In this document: positions 6,401-13,674 of the stretch, piece by piece
How positions within the stretch are numbered: the first letter of the stretch is position 1
How the letters are laid out: each line of letters starts with the position of its first letter
From: a bacterium
GTDB lineage: Bacteria > Verrucomicrobiota > Verrucomicrobiae > Limisphaerales > J093
Direction: 5' to 3'
NCBI GenBank assembly: GCA_021839785.1
Contig: JAKCAB010000555.1
Span: forward strand, 1 to 13,679
Length of the DNA stretch: 13,679 bases
Notes under the pieces: generated by a model
Seen by the model: the letters and a program-made list of their open reading frames with translations, nothing else
What the model was told of the DNA's origin: nothing
The model's database searches: none
Program-made: the position numbers and the translations under genes

Positions 6401-9232
6401 CTTCAACAAGTCCAGATCCTGCCAGCGCTCGACCGCCACCACGGCGCCCGCCACCGGCTTGCCCGCTTCGTCCAGCACGCGGCCCGCGCGCGTGCGCCCG
6501 GGCGCCAGCTTGAATTCGAGCGGTGCCAGTCCGCGTTCAAGTTGGAACTTGCGCTGCTGCGGCGCCCGGCCCGGCGCTTGCACCAGCAGCGCCGCCTCGC
6601 CCGTTTCCAGCGCGACCACGCGAAAATGGCCGTTGCCATCGGCCCGCGCCTGCGCTCGATTAGCCAGTTCGTCGCCGCTCGCCAACACGACGTCGGCGCC
6701 GGCCAACGCCTGGCCCTCGGCGTCCAGCACGCCGCCGGTCACGGCAATGCCCGGCTCGAGCGTCATCACCGCCGCGCCCGCGAGCAGGCTCTGGGTGCTG
6801 GCATCGTAACCCGGCTCGGCCTCCTCGGCCTGGTCGTACTCCGCCGGCAGAAACTCCGGATGCGTGACCTTGAAACTTAGATCCTGCGGGTTGGGCGGCA
6901 CGCTGCGACACGTCCACTTCCCTTGCGCATCAGTTTCGACCGTCTCGATTTCTTCCTCAATGACCTGGCCGGCAGCGTCGCGGGCCGCGCCGTTGACGCG
7001 CACCTGCGCGCCGGCGACGGGTTGGCCCTGGTCGTCCCGCACCACGCCGCCGACGGCGACGCCGGGATCGAGCTTGATCACGAGTTCCGGCGGCAGCGTG
7101 CGGCCGTCAATGCTTTGGCGGTGCGCCCCGTAGCCTTTGGCGCGCACCAACAGGTTGAAGCGAGTGATGCCCTCCGCCGGGAAATCCAGGGTCACCCGGC
7201 CTTCGCGATCGGCCTGGTAGGCGCCGAAGGCGTGCGCTGTCTGCGCGTCCGCCACCTGGAAATGCACCGTCGCGCCGGCGATCGGCTGACCCGAATCCGC
7301 GGCCACGATGCGCAACCGGCATTCGCCGTGCGTGGCCGCTTCGTCGAAGGCGGGTGCGGCCGCCACCGCCGTGGCGCCGGCGTCCGCGCTGGGCGCTTCG
7401 ACGGTGACCGCCAGGATCACCGGCGTGGCCCGGGTGAGCAGCGACACCACGTCCAGGCTCTGGACAAGCTGGTCCGGACGCGGATTGACGAAGCGGGTTT
7501 GGAAAAGCCGCAGCGTCACGCCGTTGGCGTCGGTTTCCGGGCTGGTGCCGGTCCACGCCACTTTCGAGCCGGGATCGCCGATGGCCGCGGACTTTTCCGA
7601 GCGTTCCACCCACCAGTTGCGACCATGCACGCCGTAGCGCAACGGCAGGTCACGCGTCTGGCCGTCGGAGTAATGAAGCACCAGTTTGCCGATCGGCGTG
7701 CCGTCGGGCGCGTCGTAAGCCGCGCCATGAACCAGGTGCAGCGCGCCCACGCGACCGCCGATGGGGATGCCTTCGACGCGGGTCGGGAACTGCCGGTCGG
7801 CGCGAAGCGCCCCCAGGCCGCTGAGTTCAACGATCCCGCCGAGATCGAACGGCACGTCCGCGAAAGTTTGGCGGCCTTTCGGGACCGAATCCCAGGAGGT
7901 GCCGGGTTTGATGGTGTCCCAGCGCGTGACGTAATACCGGGTGAGATCGAGCGGCCGGAACCGGCGTCCCTCCGCCGTTTGAATCGCTTCCGGCGGAGCG
8001 CCCGCGCTGCCGGCCGTGTCCGCGGCGGCTCGCACTTGCCGCGGCAACGCGTCGGTCAAGGTGATCCCGCCCAAGCCCACCACCAACAAACCCGCCAGCG
8101 AGGACCAACGCGAAGGCGGGCGGAAAGCGGCGATCATTCTCATGCGGTCGCGCATCGCCCGCGGGTCTTCCAAAACGCCCACGAGCGCGGGCGTCGCGAC
8201 CGGTTGGTTGAAAGCTTGCAGCAGCTTGATGATGGTCTGCCCATAAGACTGGGCCTGCCGCTGGCCCAACGCCGTCAACGCCAGCGCGTCGGCGGCCAGT
8301 TCGCGATCGGCCCGCATTCGACGGAAGGCCACCCAGACGGCCGGATTGAACCAGTGCAGGACCTGGAGCGCCGTGGCGAGCCAGTTCAACGCGAGGTCGC
8401 GCCGTTTCAAATGCGCCAGTTCGTGGAGCAACACATGCCGGAGTTCGTCGATAGAGAACCGGCTCGGCAGACCGGCCGGCAGCAACAACTGCGGGCGCAC
8501 CAGTCCGGCCAGGGCGGGACTGCTGACGCACTCCGTCTCCACCACCGCCGGCGTGCGGCGCACGTTCAGCCGCCGGCAACATTCCTGCAAGGCCGCCAAT
8601 GTCCCGGCGTCGCGCACCGGCCGGCTCCGGCGCAGAGCGGCATGAAACCGGAACGAGGTCGCCGCGACCCGCCCGGCCAACGGGAGCGCGCCGGCCAGCC
8701 ACAGCCACGGCCACCCCCGCCGCCAAGACCAGCCGGTCGCCACCGGGTTGATCTGGGCATCGGTCCGGTCACTGACGCCTGTCGTCGCGATCGGTGATGG
8801 GTCCTTTGGCAATGAGACCGCCGCCGGCGCGGGAGCCGTCGCCTCCGCGAAAGTTGCGGGGCCCGCAGAACGATTCGCCGGAGCCGGCCGTAATTCAACC
8901 GGCGGCTCCTCATCCACGCGGGCAGGAGTCCGCGCCGCAGTTGAAGCCGGCGGAAGAGAGTTGGCCGCGGTCTCGGTCGGTTCTGCGCCGTTGCCTCCGC
9001 GGTCCCAGCCCGCGGGCACCAGATTGAACACGCTCACGCCGCTCGCCGGCGTCGCGGGCAACACGAGCCGCGCCACCACGAGCCACCACAACGCGTGGCG
9101 CCAGCGCGGCGTCAGCCACCGTCGAAACAGGCGTTGGCACAACACCACCAACGCAACCAGGATCGCCGTTTGCCACGCGGTCCGCTGGAGCCAATCCAGC
9201 CAGGCGGCCGTGAGATTCGCATCGGTGGGCAT
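3500..9232 (-). CDS. Giant BlaR1-like M56 membrane metalloprotease fused to carboxypeptidase-regulatory-like repeats, redoxin-like domain and WD40 propeller
   Basis: A 1910-residue multidomain protein. The N-terminal part (1-395) is an M56/BlaR1 peptidase: hydrophobic segments near 20-33, 47-62, 172-192 and 376-395, the zinc motif HELAH (270-274), and a downstream glutamate in 'ADRELAADALAL' (E311). A beta-rich region (about 455-612) precedes several carboxypeptidase-regulatory-like Ig-fold repeats (about 638-1410), recognisable by 'G.V.D..G.P.AGA.V' patterns near 645, 730, 835 and later. A redoxin-like domain follows (about 1435-1560). It has 'VTFWSATNDASR' where thioredoxins carry WCxxC, so it lacks catalytic cysteines. 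Seven WD40 repeats (about 1605-1905, 'AFSPDG...LRLWDV') could form one complete propeller. No penicillin-binding sensor domain is present. By family, the protease would transmit an external signal by cleaving its partner repressor, encoded 3 bases upstream. The domain order is read directly; the signal is unknown. Confidence 0.9.
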   Translation of the reverse strand: MPTDANLTAAWLDWLQRTAWQTAILVALVVLCQRLFRRWLTPRWRHALWWLVVARLVLPATPASGVSVFNLVPAGWDRGGNGAEPTETAANSLPPASTAARTPARVDEEPPVELRPAPANRSAGPATFAEATAPAPAAVSLPKDPSPIATTGVSDRTDAQINPVATGWSWRRGWPWLWLAGALPLAGRVAATSFRFHAALRRSRPVRDAGTLAALQECCRRLNVRRTPAVVETECVSSPALAGLVRPQLLLPAGLPSRFSIDELRHVLLHELAHLKRRDLALNWLATALQVLHWFNPAVWVAFRRMRADRELAADALALTALGQRQAQSYGQTIIKLLQAFNQPVATPALVGVLEDPRAMRDRMRMIAAFRPPSRWSSLAGLLVVGLGGITLTDALPRQVRAAADTAGSAGAPPEAIQTAEGRRFRPLDLTRYYVTRWDTIKPGTSWDSVPKGRQTFADVPFDLGGIVELSGLGALRADRQFPTRVEGIPIGGRVGALHLVHGAAYDAPDGTPIGKLVLHYSDGQTRDLPLRYGVHGRNWWVERSEKSAAIGDPGSKVAWTGTSPETDANGVTLRLFQTRFVNPRPDQLVQSLDVVSLLTRATPVILAVTVEAPSADAGATAVAAAPAFDEAATHGECRLRIVAADSGQPIAGATVHFQVADAQTAHAFGAYQADREGRVTLDFPAEGITRFNLLVRAKGYGAHRQSIDGRTLPPELVIKLDPGVAVGGVVRDDQGQPVAGAQVRVNGAARDAAGQVIEEEIETVETDAQGKWTCRSVPPNPQDLSFKVTHPEFLPAEYDQAEEAEPGYDASTQSLLAGAAVMTLEPGIAVTGGVLDAEGQALAGADVVLASGDELANRAQARADGNGHFRVVALETGEAALLVQAPGRAPQQRKFQLERGLAPLEFKLAPGRTRAGRVLDEAGKPVAGAVVAVERWQDLDLLKWRAETDTDGRFVWDSGPLDAVTLSVSKPGFNRTTLPVGELAATDLTLRLTRTFLFTGRVLDAETGQPITTFRLVLGNVWGGVEEDQTSWQPERNRPLSSTEGAFSLGLDYQSGGRVRFLAVAEGYLPAASPAFDETGWHEHEFKLKKGSGPRGVVVNAAGQPVEGAEVAVLGFGYLNLQPGSFRTLGSSTVHIAKTDAAGRFALPALLPNPQLVAVHPEQGFAELSADELAAAGKITLSPWGRVEGVMKIGSRVAADREVALVNQSFTPHGLQFDFNAYKTRTDAKGRFALDKVPPGERQIMRPIPSGRGGWSWSHLQRLTVKTGAVTTVTYGGTGRPVIGKVVLSDPTRKIEWPSGHHTLGTRWPRPPANVRTPEEIRAWQQNSPEVKEARANQRYYAPTWSEDGAFRIDDVLPGRYQLTLMFMEPSDNFPQTSIGSINREVEVPEIPGGQTDEPLDLGELKLTLRSEQEISADRARQAEARRRGTSAAGAQMPTLDGGAFDANQMLNKFVLVTFWSATNDASRAELQLLKELQAEYAEDGRLLMLGTVADEDREAARKLVQELGISWPQLVAITEMRRGLTAEFPDAALPVSIFVRTGDPEKPTPLRGEALREAVKKALGPPVKSAAKPASSAEAGRDQTTGAEPAPAGSNVIVLDTAPPKLRGINPRMWAAAYSPDGQTIATTAGWDNPSEPGELILWDVANRQARLVIRQESTIRTAAFSPDGRQLAIGDFAGHVTIFNPTNGAVLKALPPQLKLLNAVAFTPDGRTLVSGGFDETVRLWDVATGEARRAFVLPGEGVVSLAISRDGKWLAAGTWPGKVHLWRLDASEEARAFEAGGGRTVETVAFSPDGTQLATGGWDGTLRLWSVATGEEARRFTREPTGVMAAAFSPDGRLLACGDDRGTVELWQAATGEKIGAIPAHSDRCPGLAFSPDGQRLATVGWDRVLKIWNLENRQPVAAFSR

Positions 9233-9235
9233 GAG

Positions 9236-9604
9236 TCATTCCTTTCCGTTCAGAATGCGCTGCAGTTCCCGGATTTCCGCTTCGGTGAGCTTTTTCCGTT
9301 CGACGAAATAAGCGACCATCGGCGCTAGCGAGCAGCCGAAGACCCGTCCGAGGAAGGACTCGCTGGCCGCGTCCATGCACTGCCGCTCGGACACCAGCGG
9401 TCGGTAGAGGTGGCTCCGGCCCTCCTTTTTGAAGCCCACCGCCCGCTTGCGGACCAGGCGGGTGAGCAGCGTTTGGACGGTCTTGGGATGCCAGGTGGGA
9501 TCTTGGACGCGCAGCGCGGCGACGATCTCGCCGGTCGTGCGGGGGGCTTTGGCCCAGAGCGGTTTCATCACCTCCCATTCGGTTTCCGAAATGCGCGGCT
9601 TCAT
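9236..9604 (-). CDS. BlaI/MecI/CopY-family winged-helix transcriptional repressor
   Basis: A protein of 122 residues, the usual BlaI length. It starts 'MKPRISETEWEVMKPLW', the standard opening of the family. A winged helix follows, with 'TTGEIVAAL' and recognition-helix-like 'WHPKTVQTLLTRLVRK' (about 38-53), then a wing ending 'GRSHLYRPLVS' (63-73). A helical C-terminal region typical of the dimerisation domain follows ('FLGRVFGCSLAPMVAYFVE', 'LTEAEIRELQRIL'). It is followed after 3 bases by the M56 protease gene, the canonical blaI-blaR1 arrangement. In known systems the dimer blocks its own operon until the M56 partner triggers its cleavage. Two TACA-NN-TGTA-like dyads upstream support autoregulation. 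There is no strong Shine-Dalgarno before the ATG (9604-9602), and the start fits the family N-terminus. Confidence 0.93.
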   Translation of the reverse strand: MKPRISETEWEVMKPLWAKAPRTTGEIVAALRVQDPTWHPKTVQTLLTRLVRKRAVGFKKEGRSHLYRPLVSERQCMDAASESFLGRVFGCSLAPMVAYFVERKKLTEAEIRELQRILNGKE

Positions 9605-9625
9605 CGCAACATCGCGTTATTTACC

Positions 9626-9658
9626 TACAAGTGTGGGCGCGCTGAACCTACGCCTGTA
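9626..9658. promoter_or_regulatory. Pair of BlaI-type operator dyads
   Basis: Two near-palindromes resemble the TACA-NN-TGTA core bound by BlaI/MecI repressors: TACAAGTGTG (9626-9635) and TACGCCTGTA (9649-9658), each with one mismatch. Their centres are 23 bases apart, about two helical turns, on one DNA face. One overlaps the predicted -10 and spacer of the repressor promoter; the other lies just beyond the predicted transcription start. This is the expected layout for autorepression. The sequence match is direct; binding is inferred. Confidence 0.55.
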
Positions 9659-9672
9659 GCCGGGGCGGTCAA
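9645..9672 (-). promoter_or_regulatory. Possible promoter of the repressor-M56-FG-GAP operon
   Basis: On the minus strand a -35-like TTGACC (9672-9667) is followed after 16 bases by TAGGTT (9650-9645), a weak -10 (3/6). The -35 is the same hexamer as at serA. Transcription would start near 9638, giving a leader of about 34 bases to the ATG at 9604. The weak -10 makes this uncertain, but its overlap with the operator-like dyads supports it. Confidence 0.4.
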
Positions 9673-9760
9673 GGGCTATCTCGAAATTCTTTTCCGGATG
9701 CCACCGGCGATCGAGCGGCAGTAACGGGGTGCGTTGGGGTGCATTCAATTAGGAACTCAA

Positions 9761-9927
9761 GAACTCAGGAACCGCCTTCTGAGATTTCCGGTTTTCCAGC
9801 TTTCTGGCCTTCCTCATTCAACCTCGGAGCCTGAGTGTCTTCGTGGCTGAACGTGCAATTCTCGGCGAAATTCGGAACGCAGGAACTCAGGAACCGCCTT
9901 CTGGATTTTCCGGCTTTCCGGAGTTCC
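9761..9927. repeat. Two-copy direct repeat, second copy inside an imperfect hairpin
   Basis: The 21-base string GAACTCAGGAACCGCCTTCTG occurs at 9761-9781 and 9883-9903, each followed by similar pyrimidine-rich text ('GATTTTCCGGCTTTCC'-like). In the second copy, 9882-9893 can pair with 9916-9927 (11 of 12 positions), giving a stem-loop with a 22-base loop. The copies are 122 bases apart in non-coding DNA. They may be remnants of an interspersed intergenic repeat family. No open reading frame or insertion-sequence hallmark accompanies them. Confidence 0.6.
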
Positions 9928-10030
9928 AAATTCACGTCTCGTTTCCGGCCGGTTTCGATCGCGATTGCGCCGCCGAAAATTTTACAAAATCATGACAACT
10001 CCGCCCGGCCGATGTGCCAGGCTGGCTGCC

Positions 10031-13000
10031 ATGAAAACCTTGCTCTGCCGCCTGCTGATCGTTGCGGCCACCGTGCTGCCCGCGAAGGGCGCGGACCCGT
10101 TGACCACCGCCTTTCAGCAAGGCCTGCTCGAAGAAGAACTCAACCGCAACTTCACCAACGCCATCGCCGCCTACGAACGCGTCGTTCAAGGCCTGGACGA
10201 ACAACGTCCGCTGGCCGCGACCGCCTTGTTCCGTCTGGCCGAATGCTATCGCAAGCTCGGCCAGACCAACGAGGCCGTGGCGGCGTACCAACGCGTGCTC
10301 CGGGATTTCACCGAGGAAGCCACGCTCACCAAGCTCAGCCGCGAAAACCTCGTCGCGCTGGGCTTCGGGCCGCCGGCCCAAACGAAAACCAACGCGGCGT
10401 CGGCAGCGGTTGCCGCCAAGAGCGATGAAGCGGAGGAAGCCGACCGGCTCGCCGCCCAACTCGCCGGCATCGAGCGTTTGAAGAACGACCCGGAAATGCA
10501 AGCCCAGGCCATACAGGCGTTCTTCCCGGATGAAGGGTTGAACCGCATGCTCTGGCACCTCGATATCCTCAAGCAACAGGCGGCCTTTGCCCGCACGAAC
10601 CAGACCGCCGGGGAGTTCGGCTTTCGGTTTCCCATCGATTCGGGCGGCGGCGGTGGTGGGAAGGTCGTTGTGAAACTGGTTCCCGGCACGCCATCACCAC
10701 CCCTTGAAGAATATCTGGCGGCCCAGTTGGACCTTATCGCCCGGCGCACCGAGCATATCCTCAAGGGCCAGCAGGCCCGGCTGTTCGTGCTTCAGAACGG
10801 TGCGGCGAGTGCGGCGCCGGCGGTGGCGGCACTGGGTCCCGTCGCCAAGAGCGATGAAGCGGACGAGTCTGACCGGCTCGCCGCCCAACTCGCCGGCATC
10901 GAGCGTTTGAAGAACGACCCGGAAAAGCAAGCCCAGGCCGTGCTGGCGTTTTTCCCGGACGACGGGTTGAAGCGGATGCTGCTGAATCTCGCCAAACTAC
11001 AGCAGCAGCTCACGAGGTTCCGATCCTTACGACCGGCGGAGCAAGAAAGGTTGACGGAAGCATTCGCCAGGTCGGAGACGTTACCACCAGAGTTTTCTTG
11101 GGGGGCCATTGGTCCCGAAGAAAGATCATTACATTCTATGGCCGGTGAGGAAAAGAAGGGCACCAACCCGGCAGAATCCGCTGTGAACAGGCAGCTTACG
11201 CTCATCGCGGACCGCGTCCGGTTCATCCTCGACACCCAAAAGGCCCGGCTCTTCGTGCTCCAAAACGCGGTCCCGGGAGCTGCACCGGCCGCGGCGCCCG
11301 CGCCCGCGACCAGCGAGGAGGCGGACGAGATCAAGCGCATCCAGGCGATCATCCGGGACAGTCCCGACCTCGTGAACGCGCATAACGCCACCGGCAACGG
11401 CGGCACCCCGCTCCACGCCGCGGCCGAGAAAGGCTACGTCTCGGTCACCGAATACTTGCTGGCGAACCACGCGGACGTGAATGCCAAGGACAACCAAGGC
11501 CGGACCCCGTTGCACATTGCCGCGCAAAACGGCCACAAGCGACTCTGTGAAATGCTGCTGGCCGCTGGCGCGGACGTGAACGCGGAGGACAACGACGGCT
11601 ATACCCCACTCCACCTGGCCGCGATCAAGGGCTACTTGTCGGTGGCGGAAACGCTTTTGGCCAGGGGCGCGCAAGTGAACACGGCGGCGCGTGACAATCA
11701 TGGCGCCACGTTGAACAGCCCCCTGGCGTCCGCGGCGGTGGTCGGTTCCCCGGCGATGGTGGAACTGCTCCTGGCTCACGGCGCTGACCTCGAGTATCGC
11801 GACAAGGACGGCGTCACGCCGCTGATTCGCGTCATTTCCGCGTACCCGGTCAGAGCGGACAGAGAAGCTTGCGTGAAGGTGCTGCTCGACAAAGGCGCGA
11901 ACGTCAACGCGGTCGATGTTCACGGCCTGAACGCCCTGGCCTATGCCGTCAGAGACGCCAAGATGACATTGGTAACATTGCTGCTCGATCACCGTGCGGA
12001 AATCAACGCCCAGGTATCCGCCTGGATCAAAGGATCGCTTAATCAATTCCCATACTCGCCTGGAGGGTGGGGAAGAGATTCTCAGGACGGAAATTGGACC
12101 GTGCTGTTCATGGCCGTTGGCTCAGGTAACACGGAGACGACGCGACTGCTCCTGGACCGCGGCGCTGACATCAATGCGAAAGCCGCCAGCGGCATCACGC
12201 CGGTGCACTGGGCGGTGCTCCAAGGCAAGCTGGATAACTTGAAGCTGCTCCTCGATCACAAGGCCGACGTGAACGTGCGCGACAGCGGCGGAAACATGCC
12301 CTTGCACTATGCCGTGGACAACGGCCGCGCGGAACTGGTGGAGGCGTTGCTGGCCGCCGGCGCGGATCCGAATGCGCCGGGCTGGACCAACGGCGAGGCC
12401 CAGCCTTGGTGGCCGCTGTTCCGGGCCGTCACCCTGCCGCCTGAGTTCAGCGGCCCGATCGTCAAGGCGCTGATCGCACACGGTGCCGACGTCAACGCCA
12501 AGACCACCAATGGTTGGACCGCACTCCACCAAGCGGTGCACTTGAACCAATCCGACCTGGCCGAGTTGCTCGTAGCCAACAAGGCGGAGGTCAACGCCCA
12601 CGGTTCAAAACCCAAAGCCGACCCTCAACTGGGAGAGCGGAAGGCGGAAGGCACCGAAACCACAACCACCTCGGGTATTGCCAGCCGGGGGTGGCGCCCG
12701 CCTCAACCCCGCCTGATGCCCGTACCTGCTCAGCAAATCATGCTACCTGGGAACATTCCCGGTGTCGGCCGGGGCGGCCCTCCAAGACTCGAAGCTGACA
12801 AAGATGTGACGCCGCTGCAAGTGGCCGTAGCCAACCAGAACTTGGAACTCGCGAAGTTCCTGCTCGACCACGGCGCCGACGTGAACGCCCGCGATGCCGA
12901 CGGCCATACGCCGCTTCAATTCGCGGTCAATCGCCGCGATCTCGACATGATCCGCCTCTTGCTCGACGCCCAGGCCGATCCGGATACCAAAGACGGTTCG

Positions 13001-13489
13001 GGACAGACGCCGGTTTCCATCGCCGTCTCGATCCAGGACCCTTATCCCCAAGACCGGCATGCAAACGTGCCCAACCGCGGCCTCGTGCTGCTCGCCAAGC
13101 CCAAGGACATCATCGCGCTGCTGCGCGAGCATGGCGCAAAAGAACCGCCCGAGCCCAAGCCCGCGAAGTCGATCTTCGAGACCGATCCGAAAAAGGCCAA
13201 GGCGGGCGGCCAGGTATCCATCTTCGGCGCGGTCCGCGGCAACGGCCTTCGGGGCAATTTGTTCGCGCTGAGGCCCGGCAGCTCGATCAGCCTTTCGCAG
13301 GCGTTGTTGGCGGTGGGTTTCGCCGACAACGCCGTGATGGGCGCGGTCAAACTCACGCGGGTGAATCCGGACACTAAGCAACCCGAGACGAAGACGGTGA
13401 ACTTGCTGGGCCTCAAACGCGGCGAACCGATCGAGGAAATCCTGCTCCAGGATGGCGATCGGGTGGATGTGCCTGCGCCAAGCCTGTGA
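10031..13489 (+). CDS. Secreted TPR-ankyrin repeat protein with C-terminal SLBB-like domain
   Basis: A protein of 1152 residues from the ATG at 10031, which gives a clean signal peptide ('MKTLLCRLLIVAATVLPAKGA-DP'). An in-frame ATG at 9992 would add 13 residues and is less likely. The N-terminal region (about 25-110) is TPR-like ('AIAAYERVV...ATALFRLAECYRKLGQTNEAVAAYQRVL'). Two copies of a helical unit follow (from about 129 and 272), then a shortened third (about 428-455) leading into about a dozen ankyrin repeats (about 457-1040) with typical 'TPLH.AA..G....LLA.GADVNA' text and two insertions (near 660-690 and 860-925). The last 90 residues ('VSIFGAVRGNG...LQDGDRVDVP') resemble SLBB/soluble-ligand-binding domains of polysaccharide export proteins. 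Such proteins are expected to act outside the cytoplasm in protein binding; no specific partner is evident. It is divergent from the repressor operon. No Shine-Dalgarno or clear promoter is visible. Confidence 0.88.
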   Translation: MKTLLCRLLIVAATVLPAKGADPLTTAFQQGLLEEELNRNFTNAIAAYERVVQGLDEQRPLAATALFRLAECYRKLGQTNEAVAAYQRVLRDFTEEATLTKLSRENLVALGFGPPAQTKTNAASAAVAAKSDEAEEADRLAAQLAGIERLKNDPEMQAQAIQAFFPDEGLNRMLWHLDILKQQAAFARTNQTAGEFGFRFPIDSGGGGGGKVVVKLVPGTPSPPLEEYLAAQLDLIARRTEHILKGQQARLFVLQNGAASAAPAVAALGPVAKSDEADESDRLAAQLAGIERLKNDPEKQAQAVLAFFPDDGLKRMLLNLAKLQQQLTRFRSLRPAEQERLTEAFARSETLPPEFSWGAIGPEERSLHSMAGEEKKGTNPAESAVNRQLTLIADRVRFILDTQKARLFVLQNAVPGAAPAAAPAPATSEEADEIKRIQAIIRDSPDLVNAHNATGNGGTPLHAAAEKGYVSVTEYLLANHADVNAKDNQGRTPLHIAAQNGHKRLCEMLLAAGADVNAEDNDGYTPLHLAAIKGYLSVAETLLARGAQVNTAARDNHGATLNSPLASAAVVGSPAMVELLLAHGADLEYRDKDGVTPLIRVISAYPVRADREACVKVLLDKGANVNAVDVHGLNALAYAVRDAKMTLVTLLLDHRAEINAQVSAWIKGSLNQFPYSPGGWGRDSQDGNWTVLFMAVGSGNTETTRLLLDRGADINAKAASGITPVHWAVLQGKLDNLKLLLDHKADVNVRDSGGNMPLHYAVDNGRAELVEALLAAGADPNAPGWTNGEAQPWWPLFRAVTLPPEFSGPIVKALIAHGADVNAKTTNGWTALHQAVHLNQSDLAELLVANKAEVNAHGSKPKADPQLGERKAEGTETTTTSGIASRGWRPPQPRLMPVPAQQIMLPGNIPGVGRGGPPRLEADKDVTPLQVAVANQNLELAKFLLDHGADVNARDADGHTPLQFAVNRRDLDMIRLLLDAQADPDTKDGSGQTPVSIAVSIQDPYPQDRHANVPNRGLVLLAKPKDIIALLREHGAKEPPEPKPAKSIFETDPKKAKAGGQVSIFGAVRGNGLRGNLFALRPGSSISLSQALLAVGFADNAVMGAVKLTRVNPDTKQPETKTVNLLGLKRGEPIEEILLQDGDRVDVPAPSL
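10415..10939 (+). repeat. Internal duplication within the ankyrin-protein gene
   Basis: The stretches 10415-10510 and 10844-10939 (96 bases each) are nearly identical at the DNA level, encoding 'AKSDEA..' through 'DRLAAQLAGIERLKNDPE' and 'QAQA'. Similarity continues more weakly through 'FFPD.GL.RML' to 'ARLFVLQN', so the unit is about 143 residues. The third, degenerate copy 'SEEADEIKRIQAIIRDSPD' joins directly to the first ankyrin repeat. The near-identity implies a recent duplication or gene-conversion event. Confidence 0.8.
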
Positions 13490-13540
13490 ACGAGCTTAAG
13501 CCCGAAAACCGAAGCTGGGGGAGCCCGCCCGCCCTCGGGT

Positions 13541-13674
13541 GTGGCTGGACGCGCCTCGCGTCCAGCACCGGGGAGCACACGCCGCCGGCGTGTCTGTTTC
13601 GGCGGCTCGCCGAAACGCTGTCCAGTCCACTATCCGCATCCGGCGCGGAAAGGCCGCCGCTGACCGACGTCAGC
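13541..13674. repeat. Cluster of consecutive perfect short hairpins
   Basis: Downstream of the ankyrin gene three perfect hairpins, each with a 3-base loop, occur in a row: 9-bp CTGGACGCG/CGCGTCCAG (13545-13565), 7-bp ACACGCC/GGCGTGT (13577-13593), and 9-bp GTTTCGGCG/CGCCGAAAC (13596-13616). A fourth, 6-bp GCTGAC/GTCAGC with a 4-base loop, lies at 13659-13674. In addition GTGGCTGGAC (13541-13550) can pair with 13620-13630 (one bulged T), so the cluster could fold as a cloverleaf that competes with the first hairpin. None has a T run, so these are not standard terminators. No gene is visible in 13490-13679. Confidence 0.75.

Larger units (their letters stand above)
9605..10030. other. Non-coding divergent intergenic region (426 bases)
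   Basis: This region separates the minus-strand repressor operon from the plus-strand ankyrin gene. It contains the repressor promoter and operator dyads near 9626-9672 and two copies of a short repeat (9761-9781 and 9882-9902). I see no convincing gene; the open frames crossing it lack family features and conflict with the flanking genes. No clear sigma70 promoter was found for the ankyrin gene. A stretch reading 'GAGTGTCTTCGTGGCTGAAC' near 9833-9852 recalls degenerate intergenic sequences of such genomes, but this could not be checked. Confidence 0.6.

Noticed and set aside
4187..8797. Two long plus-strand open frames (4187-6880 and 6923-8797)
   Set aside because: Both are antisense to the M56 fusion gene, whose domains are recognisable throughout; the translations are low-complexity Arg/Gly/His-rich text without motifs.
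9965..10030. Upstream TTG start (9965) for the ankyrin protein
   Set aside because: It would put 22 residues, including a charged 'MRRRKFYK' stretch, before a complete signal peptide that begins with the ATG at 10031.
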